Below are positions 1 through 11,669 of a stretch of DNA of 64,000 nucleotides, piece by piece. The stretch is from assembly GCF_905171765.1 (NCBI RefSeq), contig NC_053392.1, positions 499,206,556-499,270,555 of the forward strand, written 5' to 3'. Both the position numbers and the translations under genes were made by a program. Origin of the DNA: Bufo bufo. Taxonomy: Eukaryota; Chordata; Amphibia; Anura; Bufonidae. The notes under the pieces were generated by a model. That model saw only the letters and a program-made list of their open reading frames with translations. It made no database searches and was not told the DNA's origin. Each line of letters begins with the position of its first letter. The stretch's first letter is position 1.

Positions 1-472
1 TGAGCGGGAGGTGCCATATTCGATTTCGCGAATATTCGATTGAATATTCGTCGAAATCGAATATTCGTCATTATGCTATTTATCGCAAATAATATGCGAT
101 TTAATTAATCGCGTATTGCGATTTTGTGTATTTTACGAATATTCGCCATATTGCTATATATTCTTGTTTTAGAATATGACGATTATGACGAATATTCTAA
201 AAAATGAAGTTATAGCAATATAGCGAATATTCATAAAATACACATATAGACTGCAATTTCACTAATGTAGTGCTATAATCTTTTTTTTTTAGTCTAATTT
301 TTTGTCTCTTTTTGAATGAGTCATTGGCCCACAAGCATTTTAAGCAGGAAGGAATCATGTGTTCAGATGGAGAAAATGACGAATATTCGATATAACGAAT
401 ATATAGCACTATATTGCGAAGTTGCGATATTCGTGATTAATATTCGCTATGCGAATATTCGCGCTCAACACT
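1..472. mobile_element. AT-rich hAT-like MITE, left end cut by window
   Basis: The segment is packed with short palindromes built on GAATATTCG and its variants. It ends in CGCGCTCAACACT, whose reverse complement begins AGTGTTGAGCG; the window opens with TGAGCG, so only the first few bases of the left terminus are missing. The same kind of ends occur on the complete 243-bp element at 3774-4016, which has an 8-bp target duplication, hence the hAT-like assignment. No coding potential is seen. Confidence 0.6.
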
Positions 473-539
473 AAAAGAGAAGACTGCATAAAAGTAAATA
501 TAGAGGTTTCACTGCACGGTGCAAGCCTCTCATAAGCCT

Positions 540-1437
540 CAAGAATAAGAAGGCTAGATTGGACTTTGAAAAAAAAAACATCTTAAAAAAACAGCACACT
601 TCTGGAAGAACATTTTTGGACAGATGAAATCAATATCAACCTCTACCAGAATGATGGAAAAAAAAAAGTATGGCAAAGGCATGATACAGCTCATGATCCA
701 AAGTATACCACATCATCTGTAAGACACGGCAGAGGCAGTGTGATGGCTTGGGCATGCCAGTGGCACTGGGTCCCTAGTGTTTATTGATGATGTGACACAG
801 GAGAGAAGCAGTCGGATGAATTCTGGGGTTTTCAGAGACATATTGTGTGCTCAAATGCAGCCAAACTGATTGGTTGGCGTTTCATAATACAGATGGACAA
901 CGACCCAAAACATAAAGCCAAAGCAACCCAGGAGTTTATTAAAGCAAAGAAGTGGAATATTCTTGAATGGCCAAGTCAGTCACCTGATCTGAACCCAAAA
1001 GAGCATTTCACTTGTTAAAGACTAAACTTTCGACAGAAAGGACCACAAACAAACAGCAACTGATAACCGCTGCAGTAAAGGCCTGGCAGAGCATTAAAAA
1101 GGAGGAAACATAGCGTCTGGTGATGTCCATAAGTTCAAGACTTCAGGCAGTAATTGCCAAAAAGGGTATTGCCAAGTATTAGAAATTAACATTTTATTTA
1201 CAATTATGTAATTTGTCCAATTATTTTTGAGCCCTTGAAATTAAGGGATTGAGTTTAAAAAATGCTTTAGTTACTCAAATTTTTATGCAATTATTTTGTT
1301 CAACCCACTGAATTAAAGCTGAAAGTCTGAACTTCAACTGCATCTGAACTGTTTTGTTCAAAATCCATTGTGGTAATGTACAGAACAAAAATTTGAAAAA
1401 TGTTGTCTCTGTCCAAATATATATGGACCAAACTGTA
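540..1437 (+). pseudogene. Tc1/mariner transposase remnant with 3' terminus
   Basis: Broken translation on the plus strand shows the three Tc1 catalytic landmarks in order: FWTDE near 618, MDNDPKH near 893 and SPDLNPKE near 980. Stops and frameshifts interrupt all frames and the N-terminal DNA-binding half is not visible. The 3' end is recognisable: GTCCAAATATATATGGACC followed by a terminus ending CTGTA near 1437, as in Tc1 inverted repeats. The left terminus was not found, so the copy is 5' truncated. It cannot encode an active transposase. Confidence 0.7.
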
Positions 1438-2299
1438 ACTTCCACTGAAAGGCAGCAAAAATGCACCAAACCGCAGAACACCACAAAATTGGCAAAAAAA
1501 AAAATCATAACTGCGACACCAACCGCAGGTTCTGTTCATTGTATATCACAAGACTCTGGTCATTAAAAGGTTAATAACATCAGAAGGTTACTGGTTTGTT
1601 CATTCTGATCCTTTCTTTTGACTACACACACTAGACAGTACAAGAATGGCAACATGGTCATAAAACCCATGCTTTTACCACAGAGGATGGTCATGTCATA
1701 CCAGTAAGGCAATGACTCATAATACATATACCAGTGAAATCATTCATCATCCACCAATGCTCAGTGCGTCACTGGAAGCTAATGAATAAGAAAGGAAGTT
1801 ACAGGATGCACTGGTCAGATATTTGTCTTAAGTGCGTCACCAGAGACATTTCCTTCCTCTGACAATTAATAATTTGCAGGATGGTACAAACAATACAGGA
1901 GACAAGGGAAACGGTAAACCAGTTTCTGATATTTTATTACCCATCCTATTAGTGTCCACAGAAGTCACCATGGTATTATACTCTGCACTTGCAGATGGCT
2001 TGGACTCTTCAGTACCATGACATTTGTCCTGTTCAGAAAATACTGTTTCTTGAACAGACACCAGTACTGTACCCTTGGGTTAGATACACATTTTCAACCC
2101 CATAATGGCCATTGTCTGGTCCTATATAATCAGATACTTTTTAGCAATATTGCACACACATGGTAAGTTAACAGTGGGACACCCTTCGCGTCAAAACGGT
2201 ATTATTCAGACTTTCCTAAGCCATGAAACCCCTAAAAGGTATGGTGATACATCACACATGCAGCATAACAACAGTACACCTGGTAGTATTGGCGCTAAC
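1438..2299. other. No recognisable feature
   Basis: About 860 bases of AT-rich sequence between the Tc1 remnant and the BEL/Pao gag. Only short unconvincing open frames are present. Part of it could be the decayed 5' end (LTR or leader) of the BEL element, but no LTR boundary or primer-binding site was identified. Confidence 0.4.
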
Positions 2300-2335
2300 T
2301 AGGCTGCCATGGACTTCGCTAATCGCTAAGTTTTT

Positions 2336-3237
2336 TGCTAAACGGGAGCTGGTTACCAAAGGACTTGCAAAGTTCACCAATCTGGTCGAAAATTTATAAT
2401 TTTCCCAGAATAGTAGGTAGAGGTTACCAGAAGCTCAGGGAACTCAGCGACTTGTTGATAGAGGTACAGGTTGAGCAGGCAGAAGGAGATCTGCCAGGGC
2501 TAGCATTCCTGGACACCGTCAGAGGTGTCAATCCGATTGTCCAAAAACTCCCTTATAAGCTACAGGAGAAGTGGCACACGCATGGTTCCTGTTATAAACA
2601 GGTTCATAATGTACCATTCCCCCCCTTTGTGGTGTTTGTAGACTTTGTTGCTCAACAGGCAAGGATCAGGAATGATCCCTGTTTTGACTTTACTCTGTCA
2701 TTTCTCACTACCCCTGGTGTCAAACCTCATAAAACTCCAGTGGCAGTCCACAAAACTAACGTTGCCTCCACAGGTTCTCCTTACAGGCCATTGAAGTCTT
2801 CTGAAGAGAACAAACCCGAAGATTTTACCAAACAATGCTGCCTGCACAAGAAACCACATTCTCTACTAAAATGCAGAGCCTTTAGAGAGAAGTCTTTACA
2901 GGACCGCAAAGATTTCCTCAAAGAAAACATCTGCTTCAAGTGCTGCACTACAACATCGCACTTCGCCAGGAACTGTAAGGTCAGTGTGACATTCACAGAA
3001 TGCAGTAGCACAGAACACAACACGGCTTTACACCCTGGACCACCCTCTCGGGTATCATCCCAAGCAGAGGAACATGACGGAAAGCAGATAAACATTGACA
3101 TAGACACCCCAGTAGTCACTTCTCAGTGTACAAATATCTGTAAAGGACTCATAGGAGGGAAGTCCTGCTCAAAATCTGCCTTGTCAGAGTTTATCCTGTT
3201 GGCCACCGATATAAGGCGATCAAGGTATATGTAATCT
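2336..3237 (+). pseudogene. gag: BEL/Pao gag, degenerate
   Basis: A mostly open frame carries a helical capsid-like region (LRELSDLLIEVQ, then GDLPGLAFLDT and GVNPIVQKLP) and a Cys/His nucleocapsid region around 2838-2985 (CCLHKKPHSLLKC, later CFKCCTTTSHFARNC). These are hallmark segments of vertebrate BEL/Pao gag proteins, which form the particle and bind RNA. The N-terminus is shifted out of frame near 2390, so no start codon can be assigned. The C-terminal end runs into the MITE at 3325. It is a remnant. Confidence 0.75.
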
Positions 3238-3324
3238 TAGATGATCAAAGCAACAGGTCTTTAGCTAAATCCACCTTCTTCAACACCTTCAACATCATAG
3301 GGCCCAGTTCTCCCTACTCCCTAA

Positions 3325-4035
3325 AGGGGCTGTCTCACTTTAGCAAGTGGCATTTATCATGTAGACAAAGTTAATACAATGCACTAACTATTGTATTGTT
3401 ATTTTCCATATTGCTTCCTTTGCTGGCTAGATTCATTTTTTCCATCACATTATACACTACTCGTTTCCATGGTTACAGACCACCCTGCAATCCATCAATG
3501 GTGGTCGTGCTTGCACACTATAGAAAAAAGCGCTGGCCTCTCTGGTGGCTGGGACCATGGGAGCCCACATAGGCTATTGCTTTTTCCTATATTATGCAAG
3601 CACAATCATCACTGATGGATTGCAGGGTGGTCTGTAACCATGTAAACGAACAGTGTACAATGTGGTGGAAAAATGAATCTAGCTAGTAAAGGAAGCAATA
3701 TGGATAATAACATTATATTGGTAAGTGGCTTGTATTAACTTTCTCTACATGATACATGCCACTTACTGAAGAGTAGTGATGAGCGGCAGGGGCAATATTC
3801 GAATTCGCGATATTTCGCGAATATTTGGGGGAATATTCGCCATATATTCAAGAATTCGCGAATTCATGAAATCCAGGCATTATTTTCTTGATTATTTAAA
3901 AAAAAAAAAAACGAATATTCGCGATTACGAATATATTTAGCGATATTTTAAATATTTGCGAATTCTCGAAGTGCCGATATTCACGATTAAAATTCGAATA
4001 TTCGTGATCAACACTACTGAAGAGAGACAAACCGT
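3325..4035. mobile_element. TTAA-type MITE inserted in BEL/Pao
   Basis: Long terminal inverted repeats: AGGGGCTGTCTCACTTTAGC on the left and a matching GAAGAGAGACAAACCGT on the right, flanked by CTAA (3321-3324) and TTAA (4036-4039). The interior is also palindromic: the stretch around 3475-3510 reappears inverted near 3605-3640. TTAA duplications are typical of piggyBac and Kolobok elements. No transposase is present. Its right arm is interrupted by a hAT-like MITE (3774-4016). BEL coding sequence resumes immediately after it. Confidence 0.75.
3774..4016. mobile_element. 243-bp hAT-like MITE with perfect 8-bp TSD
   Basis: The element begins TAGTGATGAGCG and ends GTGATCAACACTA, imperfect inverted ends. 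It is flanked by CTGAAGAG at 3766-3773 and 4017-4024, an exact 8-bp target-site duplication. The body is AT-rich with repeated GAATATTCG-like palindromes, as in 1-472. It sits inside the right terminal repeat of the TTAA MITE; removing it with one TSD copy restores that repeat. Confidence 0.85.
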
Positions 4036-4039
4036 TTAA

Positions 4040-5850
4040 GGACATGTGCAGGTACCGTTGAGACGGCGAGGAGGAAAGCAGCTGGGTACAAGGTAGAGTC
4101 CATAGATGGTCAGACCTGTTTGTCCCTGCCAACCATACTGGAGTGCAATCACATTCCTGACAATTGGTCTGAGATACCTACACCAAAGGTAGCGGCATAC
4201 CACCCACACCTGAGGCGTATAGCTCACCTGATACCGGAACTGGACCCAGAAGCCCCAATAGTCTTACTCCTTGGAAGAGACATACTACGAGTTCATAAGG
4301 CTAGAGGACAGATTAACGGTCCCAAAAACACCCCATACGCCCAGAGACTCGACCTAGGATGGGTCATCATAGGAAACGTCTGTCTAGGAGGAGCACACAA
4401 GCTGACCTCAGTCAACAGTATGCTCACCAACACACTTGAAAATGGACTTCCTTCCATATTCCAGCCATGTCAGAGAAGTTTCCTGATAAAAGAATTGCCA
4501 CACAACGCTCCTGTGCCTTGCCCTTTCGCAGATCCCTCCTGTGAAGACCATGCCTGCGATGGTAAGCAAGATCACTTAGGGTGCACAGTCTTCCACAGGA
4601 CAAGAGAAGACAACAGGGTTGCAATGTCCATAGAAGACAGGTTGTTCTTGGATATCATGGATCAAGGAATAGTAAAAGACAAGTCAAAATGCTGGGTCGC
4701 ACCTTTACCGTTTAAACCCCGTAGACGACACTTACCTAACAACAAAGAACTTGTCTGCAGTCGATTAATCTCCTTTAGACACAAACTTCAGAGGACACCA
4801 GAGATGAGAGAACATTTCTTTACCTTCATGGAAAGAATATTCCAGAACAACCATGCAGAAATGGCACCCGCACTCCAAGACTCAGAGGAGTGTTGGTATT
4901 TACCCATATTCTGCATGTATCATCCTAAAAAAACAGGAAAGATAAAAGTAGTATTCGACTCGAGTGCCAGGTGCGAAGGCATCTCGCTAAACTATGTCTT
5001 ACGGTCTGGTTCAGACCTCAATAACAGACTTCTAGAGGTACTTCTCCACTTCCACAGAGATTCCGCAGCATTTATGGCCAACATACAACAGATGTTCCAC
5101 TACTTCTTCGTCAAGGAAGAACATAGAAACTACTAGAGGTTCCTCTGGTACTGCAACAACGACCCCAATGAAGACATTGTAGAGTACCGAATGATAGTGC
5201 ACATCTTCGGAAACAGTTCTTCCCCTGCAGTTGCTATCTATGGTCTCAGACATTCAGCCAGAGAGGCTGAAGCAAAGTATGGGTCTGATGTCAGGCCCTT
5301 TGTGGAAAAAGATTTCTATGTGGGCGACTACTTGAAATCCACACCCATGAACGAGACTGCAATCAGTCTCCTAAAATGGGCTCAAGAAATGCTCACTCTA
5401 TCTAATCTTAGGTTACACAAAATTGGCCTCAACAGACGTGAGTTAATGGAGGCCTTCTCACCCCAAGACCATTCAACTGATCTAAAAGACTTGAATCTTA
5501 GCACCGACTCCCTTCCCATGCAGCAAAGCCTCAATTTGCTCTGGGATTTAAAGGCAGATACAGTCACCTTCCAAATCGGCAAGGAAGAAAAGCCCTTCAC
5601 ACAAAGAGGAGTCCTGTCCACCAAAAACAGCTTATATGATCCTCTGGGATTTGTAGCACCTGTTACCATCCAAGGCAAAATGTTGTTAAGAGAATTCACA
5701 ACAGACGTCTGATTGGGATGATATACTTCCCATGGAGAAAAAAGACCTGTGGACAGATTGGAGGAAGTCTCTCGAAGCTTTGACTAGCCTTGATGTGGTA
5801 CGACTGTATGCTTCTGTGCCATCAACTGAAGTCAAAATGCAAAGACTATA
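4040..5850 (+). pseudogene. pol: BEL/Pao protease-reverse transcriptase, inactivated
   Basis: Translation gives the Pao protease-like segment (VLLLGRDIL, LDLGWVIIG) followed by reverse transcriptase (KVVFDSSARCEG, then FYVGDYLKS, LYDPLGFVAP). An in-frame TAG at 5134-5136 interrupts the RT, and further stops follow 5712. The catalytic box that is normally YxDD reads Y-V-G-D here because the first Asp codon is GGC (5323-5325), so the RT would be dead even without the stop. The frame runs into the Tc1 insertion at 5853 and resumes as RNase H at 7895. Confidence 0.85.
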
Positions 5851-5920
5851 TACAGTTGCAAGAAAAAGTATGTGAACCCTTTGGAATTATATGGATTTCT
5901 GCAATCACAGTCTGCTTAAA

Positions 5921-6982
5921 CTAATAACACAAAGAATTAAATGTCACCATGTTTTTATTGAACACACCATGTAAACATTCACAGTATGTAAACCTCCTTT
6001 TGGCAGCAATAACTTTAACCAAACGTTTCCTGTAGTTGCAGATCAGACATGCACAAAGGTCAGTAGTAATTCTTGACCATTCCTCTTTACAGAATTGTTT
6101 CAGTTCAGCAATTATTCTTGGGATGTCTGGTGTGAATCGTTTTCTTGCGGTCATGCCACAGCATCTCAATCGGGTTGAGGTCAGGACTCTGACTGGGCCA
6201 CTCTTGAAGGCGTATTTTCTTCTGTTTAAGCCATTCTGTTGTTGATTTACTTCTATGCTTTAGGGCGTTGTCCTGTTGCAACACCCATCTTTGTTGAGCT
6301 TCAGCTGGTGGACAGATGGCCTTAAGTTCTCCTGCAAAATGTCTTGATAAACTTGGGAATTCATTTTTACTTCGATGATAGCGATTCGTCCAGGCCCTGA
6401 CACAGCAAAGCAGCCCCAAACCATGATGCCCCCACCACCATACTTCACAGTTGGGATGAGGTTTTGATGTTGCTGTGCTGTGCCTCTTTTTCTCCACACA
6501 TAGTGTTGTGTGTTTCTTCCAAACAACTCAATTTTGGTTTCATCTGTCCACAGAATATTTTGCCAGTACTGCTGTGGAACATCCAGGTGCTCTTGTGCAA
6601 ACTGTAAACGTGCAGCAATGTTTTTTTTTGGACAGCAGTGGCTTCCTCTCTGTGGTATCCTCCCATGAAATCCATTCTTGTTTAGTGTTTTACGTATCGT
6701 AGATTCGCTAACAGGGATGTTAGCATATGCCAAAGACTTTTGTAAGTCTTTAGCTGACACATTGTGCAGTCTGCGCTGTGCTCTTGCAGTCATCTTTACA
6801 GGACGGCCCCTCCTAGGGAGAGTAGCAGCAGTGCTAAACTTTCTCCATTTATAGACAATTTGTCTTACTGTGGACTGATGAACAGCAAGGCTTTTGGAGA
6901 TACTTTTATAACCCTTTCCAGCTTTATGCAAGTCAACAATTCTTAATTGTAGGTCTTCTGAGAGCTCTTTTGTGCGAGGCAT
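5921..6982 (-). pseudogene. Tc1 transposase, frameshifted
   Basis: The ATG at 6982 starts with MPRTKELSEDLQ and a paired-type helix-turn-helix region (residues about 1-110), followed by the DDE domain: LWTDETK supplies the first Asp, QQDNALKH the second, and SPDLNPIE the glutamate. Two frame breaks split it: one near 6265 just before the second catalytic block, another near 6110 after TRHPKN. The C-terminal tail is readable in the third frame down to about 5921. Length and domain order match the ~340-residue Tc1 family. It binds and cuts element ends in active copies; this copy is broken. Confidence 0.85.
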
Positions 6983-7255
6983 TATTCACATCAGGCAATG
7001 CTTCTTGTGAAAAGCAAACCCAGAACTGGTGTGTGTTTTTTTTATAGGGCAGGGCAGCTGTAACCAACACCTCCAATCTCATCTCATTGATTGGACTCCA
7101 GTTGGCTGACACCTCACTCCAATTAGCTCTTGGATATGTCATTAGTCTAGGGGGTCACATACTTTTTCCACCTGCACTGGGAATGTTTACATGGTGTATA
7201 ATAAAAACATGGCAATATTTAATTCTTTGTGTGTTATTAGTTTAAGAAGACTGTG

Positions 7256-7780
7256 TGTCACCGCCAGACATCTGTGAAGCTCTGACAGACGTTCTTTAGA
7301 ACCTCCTGCTTGAGGTTCTTTTGTTTTGCTTTCGTTTTGTCATCTCGTTTCCCTCTCTCGGCTGTTATCTAGTTGCACTGATTGCATCCCTTTAAATCCC
7401 CTCCCATGCTGCATCACTTTGCGGTTTATACAACTTCCTGGAGTGTGCATGCTGGATGCTACAACTGATGCTTCTACAGATAAGTCTGTTCATTTATCTT
7501 TGTTTTCCTGTTTGCTTGATCTGAGGTGACCCTGACTCCCTCCGTATTAAGTGTAGGGAGCCGGTGGTCGTGTCCCCTCACTATTATAGGGTGTTCAGGT
7601 GTCATACAGTCGAGGAACGAGGGTATGCAAATTTCTACCAGTGAGATTTTTGCATAGGCTGAGAAGTAAGGGAGAGAGCTAGCGTTGTTACAGGGCTTAC
7701 CCGTTGGTTCCTTAGTTTTGGATCAAGTCAGTCGGATCTTCATTTGTGTCTTCTAGTTTTCTGTTACACCATCCGTGACA
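7256..7780. mobile_element. Solo LTR inside the Tc1 element
   Basis: A 525-bp unit begins TGTCACCGCC and ends CCATCCGTGACA, the TG...CA form of an LTR with short inverted ends (TGTCAC/GTGACA). It is flanked by CTGTG at 7251-7255 and 7781-7785, a 5-bp duplication, and nothing internal is attached. This is the product expected from LTR-LTR recombination of a retroelement. Its parent family is not identified. Confidence 0.85.
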
Positions 7781-7894
7781 CTGTGATTGTCTATTGTTGT
7801 GACTTAGATGAAGATCAGATGACATTTTATGACCAATTTGTGCAGAAATCCATATCATTCCAAAGGGTTCATACATACTTTTTCTTGCAACTGT

Positions 7895-8403
7895 ATCTTC
7901 TGTGACGCTTCAGTCAAGGCAATTGCAGCCGCAAAATACCTAAAGACCATTGATGTCAAAGAATGATGCCATATAGGGTTTGCCAGACCAAACTGGAGCC
8001 ACTCCGCGAACACACGATACTCAGACTGGAACTCTGCACTGCTGTGCTTGCAGTGGAGTTGGCTGAACTTATAACAACACAAATGAATCTGGAGAGCAAA
8101 GAAGTCGAGTTTTACACGGACAGCAAGGTAGTCCTAGAATATATTTGCAATGACACCAGACGCTTTTACGTCTATGTCAGCAATCGGGTGCTAAGGATCA
8201 GGAGATCCACTTGTCCTAAACAGTGGCACTATGTGCCTACACACCATAATCCTGCGGACCACGCGACGAGCCACCTGAAGTACACAACATGATTTACGGG
8301 TCCTGCATTCCTGTACCATTCAACATCTTGCAGCATCGGATCCGACACGTTTGAATTGGTAGACCAAGATGCCAAAGAGGAAATACGACCTGAAGTATCT
8401 GTT
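7895..8403 (+). pseudogene. pol: BEL/Pao RNase H remnant
   Basis: Downstream of the Tc1 the BEL pol continues with FCDASVKAIA (first RNase H Asp), then, after a frame break near 7965, LRLELCTAVLAVELAEL (Glu), EFYTDSKVVLEYIC (Asp) and HNPADHA (last Asp). These match the Pao-type RNase H core. Coding similarity ends in EIRPEVSVLR at about 8400, where the 172-bp satellite begins, so integrase is lost. Confidence 0.8.
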
Positions 8404-10732
8404 CTACGTATTTGTTTGCTGTTTTGAAGCGTTACCGCAGCTACACAGAGTGACAAACGCTATTGGAACAAATAATTTCTACTGGTGTGATATACCAGTT
8501 CCCCCCCCCCCCCCCAAGAAAAAGTGATTGAGGCAGGGGTGTTATATACCAATATTATACTTTTTATGTAGTGCATTTGTGTAGTGCAGCATTTGTTTGC
8601 AGTTTTGTTGTGTTACCGCAGCTACACAGAGCGACAAATGCTATTGGAACAAATTATTTCAACTGATGTGATATACCAGTTGACAAAAAAAAAAAAAAAA
8701 GATTTGAAGCAGGGGTCTTATATGCCAATATTATACTTTTTGTATTGTGCATTTGTGTAGTACAGCATTTGTTGTCAGTTTTGCTGCGTTACCGCAGCTA
8801 CAAAGACTGACAAATGCTATTGGAACAAATAATTTCAACTGGAGTGATATACTAGTTACCCCCCCAAAAAAGTGATTGAGGCAAGCAAGGGTGTGATATA
8901 CCAATAATATACTTTCCATATAGTGCATTAGGGTAGTGCAGCATTTGTTTGCGGTTTTGCTGTGTTACCATAGATACACAAAGTGACAAACGCTATTGGA
9001 ACAAATCATTTCAACTGGTGTGATATAATAGTTGCCCCCCAAAAAAAGTGATTGAGGCAGGGGTGTTATATACCAATAATATACTTTCTATATAGTGCAT
9101 TTGGGTAGTGCAGCATTTGTTTGCAGTTTTGCTGTGTTACCGCAGCTACACAGAGTGACAAATGCTATTGGAACAAACTATTTCTACTGGTGTGATATAC
9201 CAGTTGCCCCCCAAAAAAGTGATTGAGGCAGGGGTGTTTTATACTATTAATATACTCTCTATATAGTGCATATGTGTAGTGAAGCATTTGTTTGCGGTTT
9301 TGCTGCGTTACCGCAGCTACACAGAGTGAAAAAAGCTATTGGAACAAATAATTTCTACTGGTGTGATATACCAGTTGCCCCCCAAAAAGTGATTGAGGCA
9401 GGGGTGTTATATACCAATAATATACTTTCTATATAGTGCATTTGGGTAGTGCAGCATTTGTTTGCGGTTTTGCTGTGTTACCGCAGCTACACAGAGAGAC
9501 AAACACTATTGGAACAAATATTTTCTACTGGTGTGATATTCCAGTTGCCCCCCCCAAAAAGTGATTAAAGCAGGGGTGTGATATACCAATAAATATACTT
9601 TCTATATAGTGCATTTGGGTAGTGCAGCATTTGTTTGCAATTTTGCTGTGTTGGAACAAATAATTTCAACTGGTGTGATATACCAGTTGCCCCCCTAAAA
9701 AAGTGATTGAGGCAGAGGTGTTATATACCAATAATATACTTTCTAAATAGTGCATTTTGGTAGTGCAGCATTTGTTTGCTGTTTTGCTGCGCTACCGCAG
9801 CTAGTGTGACAAACGCTATTGGAACAAATAATTTCTACTTTTGTGATATACCAGTTGCCCCCCAAAAAAAGTGATTGAGGTAGGGGTGTTATATACTAAT
9901 AATATACATTCTATATAGTGCATTTGGGTAGTGCAGCATTTGTTTGCATCTTGCTGTGTTACCGCAGCTACACAGTGTGATAAACGCTATTGGAACAAAT
10001 AATTTCAACTGGTGTGATACACTAGTTGCCACACAAAAAAACTGATTGAAGCAGGGGTGTTTTATACCAATAATATACTTTCTATATAGTGCATTTGTGT
10101 ATTGCAGCATTTGTTTGCGGTTTTACTGCGTTACCGCAGTCACAGTGAGTGACAAGCTCTATTGGAACAAATTATTTCCACTGCTGTGATATACCAGTTA
10201 CCCCCCCAAAAAGTGATTGAGGCAGGGGTGTTATATACCAATATTATATATTTTTTTATATAGTGCATTTGTGTAGTGCAGCATTTGTTTGTTTATTTTG
10301 CTGCGTTTCCGCAGCTACACAAAGTGACAAACGCTATTGGAACAAATAATTTCTACTAGTGTGATATACTAGTTGTCCCCCAAAAAAGTGATTGAGGCAG
10401 GTGTGTTATGTACTAATAATATACTTTCTATATAGTGCATTCGGGTAGTGCAGCATTTGTTTGCGGTTTTGCTGCTTTACTGCAGCTACACAGAGTGACA
10501 AATGCTATTCGAACAAATAATTTCTACTGGTGTGATATACCAGTTGCCCCCCCCCCCCCAAAAAAAAAGTGATTGAGGCAGGGGTGTTATATACCAATAA
10601 TATACTTTCTATATAGTGCATTTGTGTAGTGCAGCATTTGTTTGCGGTTTTGCTGCGTTACCGCAGCTACACAAAGTGACAAACTCTATTGGAACAAATA
10701 ATTTCTACTGGTGTGATATACCAGTTGCTCCC
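8404..10732. repeat. ~172-bp satellite array, about 14 units
   Basis: Tandem units share GTAGTGCAGCATTTGTTTGC, GCGTTACCGCAGCTACACAG, GCTATTGGAACAAATAATTT and a poly-C/poly-A tract before GTGATTGAGGCAGGGGTG. The CAGCATTTG block recurs at about 8587, 8763, 8939, 9111, 9282, 9452, 9625, 9766, 9934, 10105, 10279, 10451 and 10632, a spacing of 168-181 bp except one short unit of 141 bp. Units differ by point changes and homopolymer length. No open frame is conserved between units. The array starts at the broken end of BEL pol and stops where LTR-like DNA begins. Confidence 0.9.
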
Positions 10733-11184
10733 TGTAACAGAATCAACCGTTGTCAACGTCCTTCTCCCCTGGTCAGCGTGGCTCTGTATAGCTGCTCCAG
10801 AGACTTCCAAGCCGAGTTGCGATTTCCAGGAGCTGTGCCGCTCTTACAAGAGCTAGTAGTGATATAGCTGTTCCTTATAACATGAGACGAGGCTGCGAGT
10901 TGAGGGTAAGAAGAACAATATTTATTTGTGCCACCCATGGCCTTATATACAAGTCTCCATGGAAGGGGCCCTTCCCCGTGGACCTGGTGGAGAACTGCGT
11001 TACAAACACACCGACCAATAGAAATAATCACACAATCCAGGACAATCCCACACAATGTCTCTCCTCTGCCTGGAAGATAATCAGGTTAGACACTGTAGGT
11101 AATCTATTCATCTCCAGACAGTAAAACCACTTTTTTACGTACTGTAAAACAAGCAGAGGGAGAGGCAGGCCATTCCGCAGGGGT
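10733..11184 (-). mobile_element. LTR-like segment, minus orientation
   Basis: Read on the minus strand the segment has an inverted CCAAT box (ATTGGTCGG, near 11018), a TATA-like TTGTATATAAGG (near 10950), an AATAAA signal (near 10920) and ends in TGTTACA where the satellite begins, the layout of an LTR promoter and poly(A) region. Only one boundary is visible; the other side is lost at the TTAA transposon. No target duplication could be checked. Confidence 0.4.
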
Positions 11185-11669
11185 TTAACCCCTTAAGGAC
11201 ACAGCCTTATTACACCTTAGGACCAGGCTATTTTTTGCAAATCTGACCAGTGTCACTTTAAGTGCTGATAACTTTAAAACGCTTTGACTTATCCAGGCCG
11301 TTCTGAGATTGTTTTTTTCGTCACATATTGTACTTCATGACACTGGTAAAATGAAGTAAAAAAATTTTTTTTTTTAACCAAAAAATACCTAATTTAACAC
11401 AAATTTGGAAAAATTTGCAAAGTTTCAGTTTCTCTACTTCTGTAATACATAGTAATACCCCTAAAAATTGTGATGACTTTACATTCCAATGTCTACTTCA
11501 TGTTTGAATTATTTTGGGAATGATATTTTATTTTTTGGGGATGTTACAAGGCTTAGAAGTTTAGAAGCAAATCTTGAAATTTTTCAGAAATTTACAAAAA
11601 CCCAATTTTTAGGGACCACTACAGCTCGGAAGTCACTTTGCGAGGCTTACATAATAGAAACCACCCAAA

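Larger units (their letters stand above)
5853..7893 (-). mobile_element. Tc1/mariner transposon with TA duplication
   Basis: Terminal inverted repeats CAGTTGCAAGAAAAAGTATG and its complement near 7875-7893 are bounded by TA (5851-5852 and 7894-7895). The transposase lies on the minus strand. The outer repeat motif (CACATACTTTTTCC) recurs internally near 7155, consistent with subterminal repeats. A 525-bp solo LTR is inserted near its right end. The transposon lies inside the BEL/Pao pol just before the first RNase H aspartate (FCDAS). Confidence 0.9.
2300..8403 (+). mobile_element. BEL/Pao LTR retrotransposon remnant, split by insertions
   Basis: Gag (2336-3240), protease/RT (about 4040-5850) and RNase H (about 7895-8400) pieces lie in the expected order on the plus strand. 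They are separated by a TTAA-type MITE (3325-4035) and a Tc1 (5853-7893), each cleanly interrupting what was continuous coding sequence. The integrase end and both LTRs are missing; at about 8404 the pol sequence gives way abruptly to satellite DNA. Family assignment rests on the gag CCHC region, the A17-type protease/RT region and the RNase H motifs. Confidence 0.8.

Noticed and set aside
8404..10732. CRISPR-like repeat-spacer array
   Set aside because: Whole units repeat without unique spacers, in a eukaryotic transposon-rich setting; it is a satellite.
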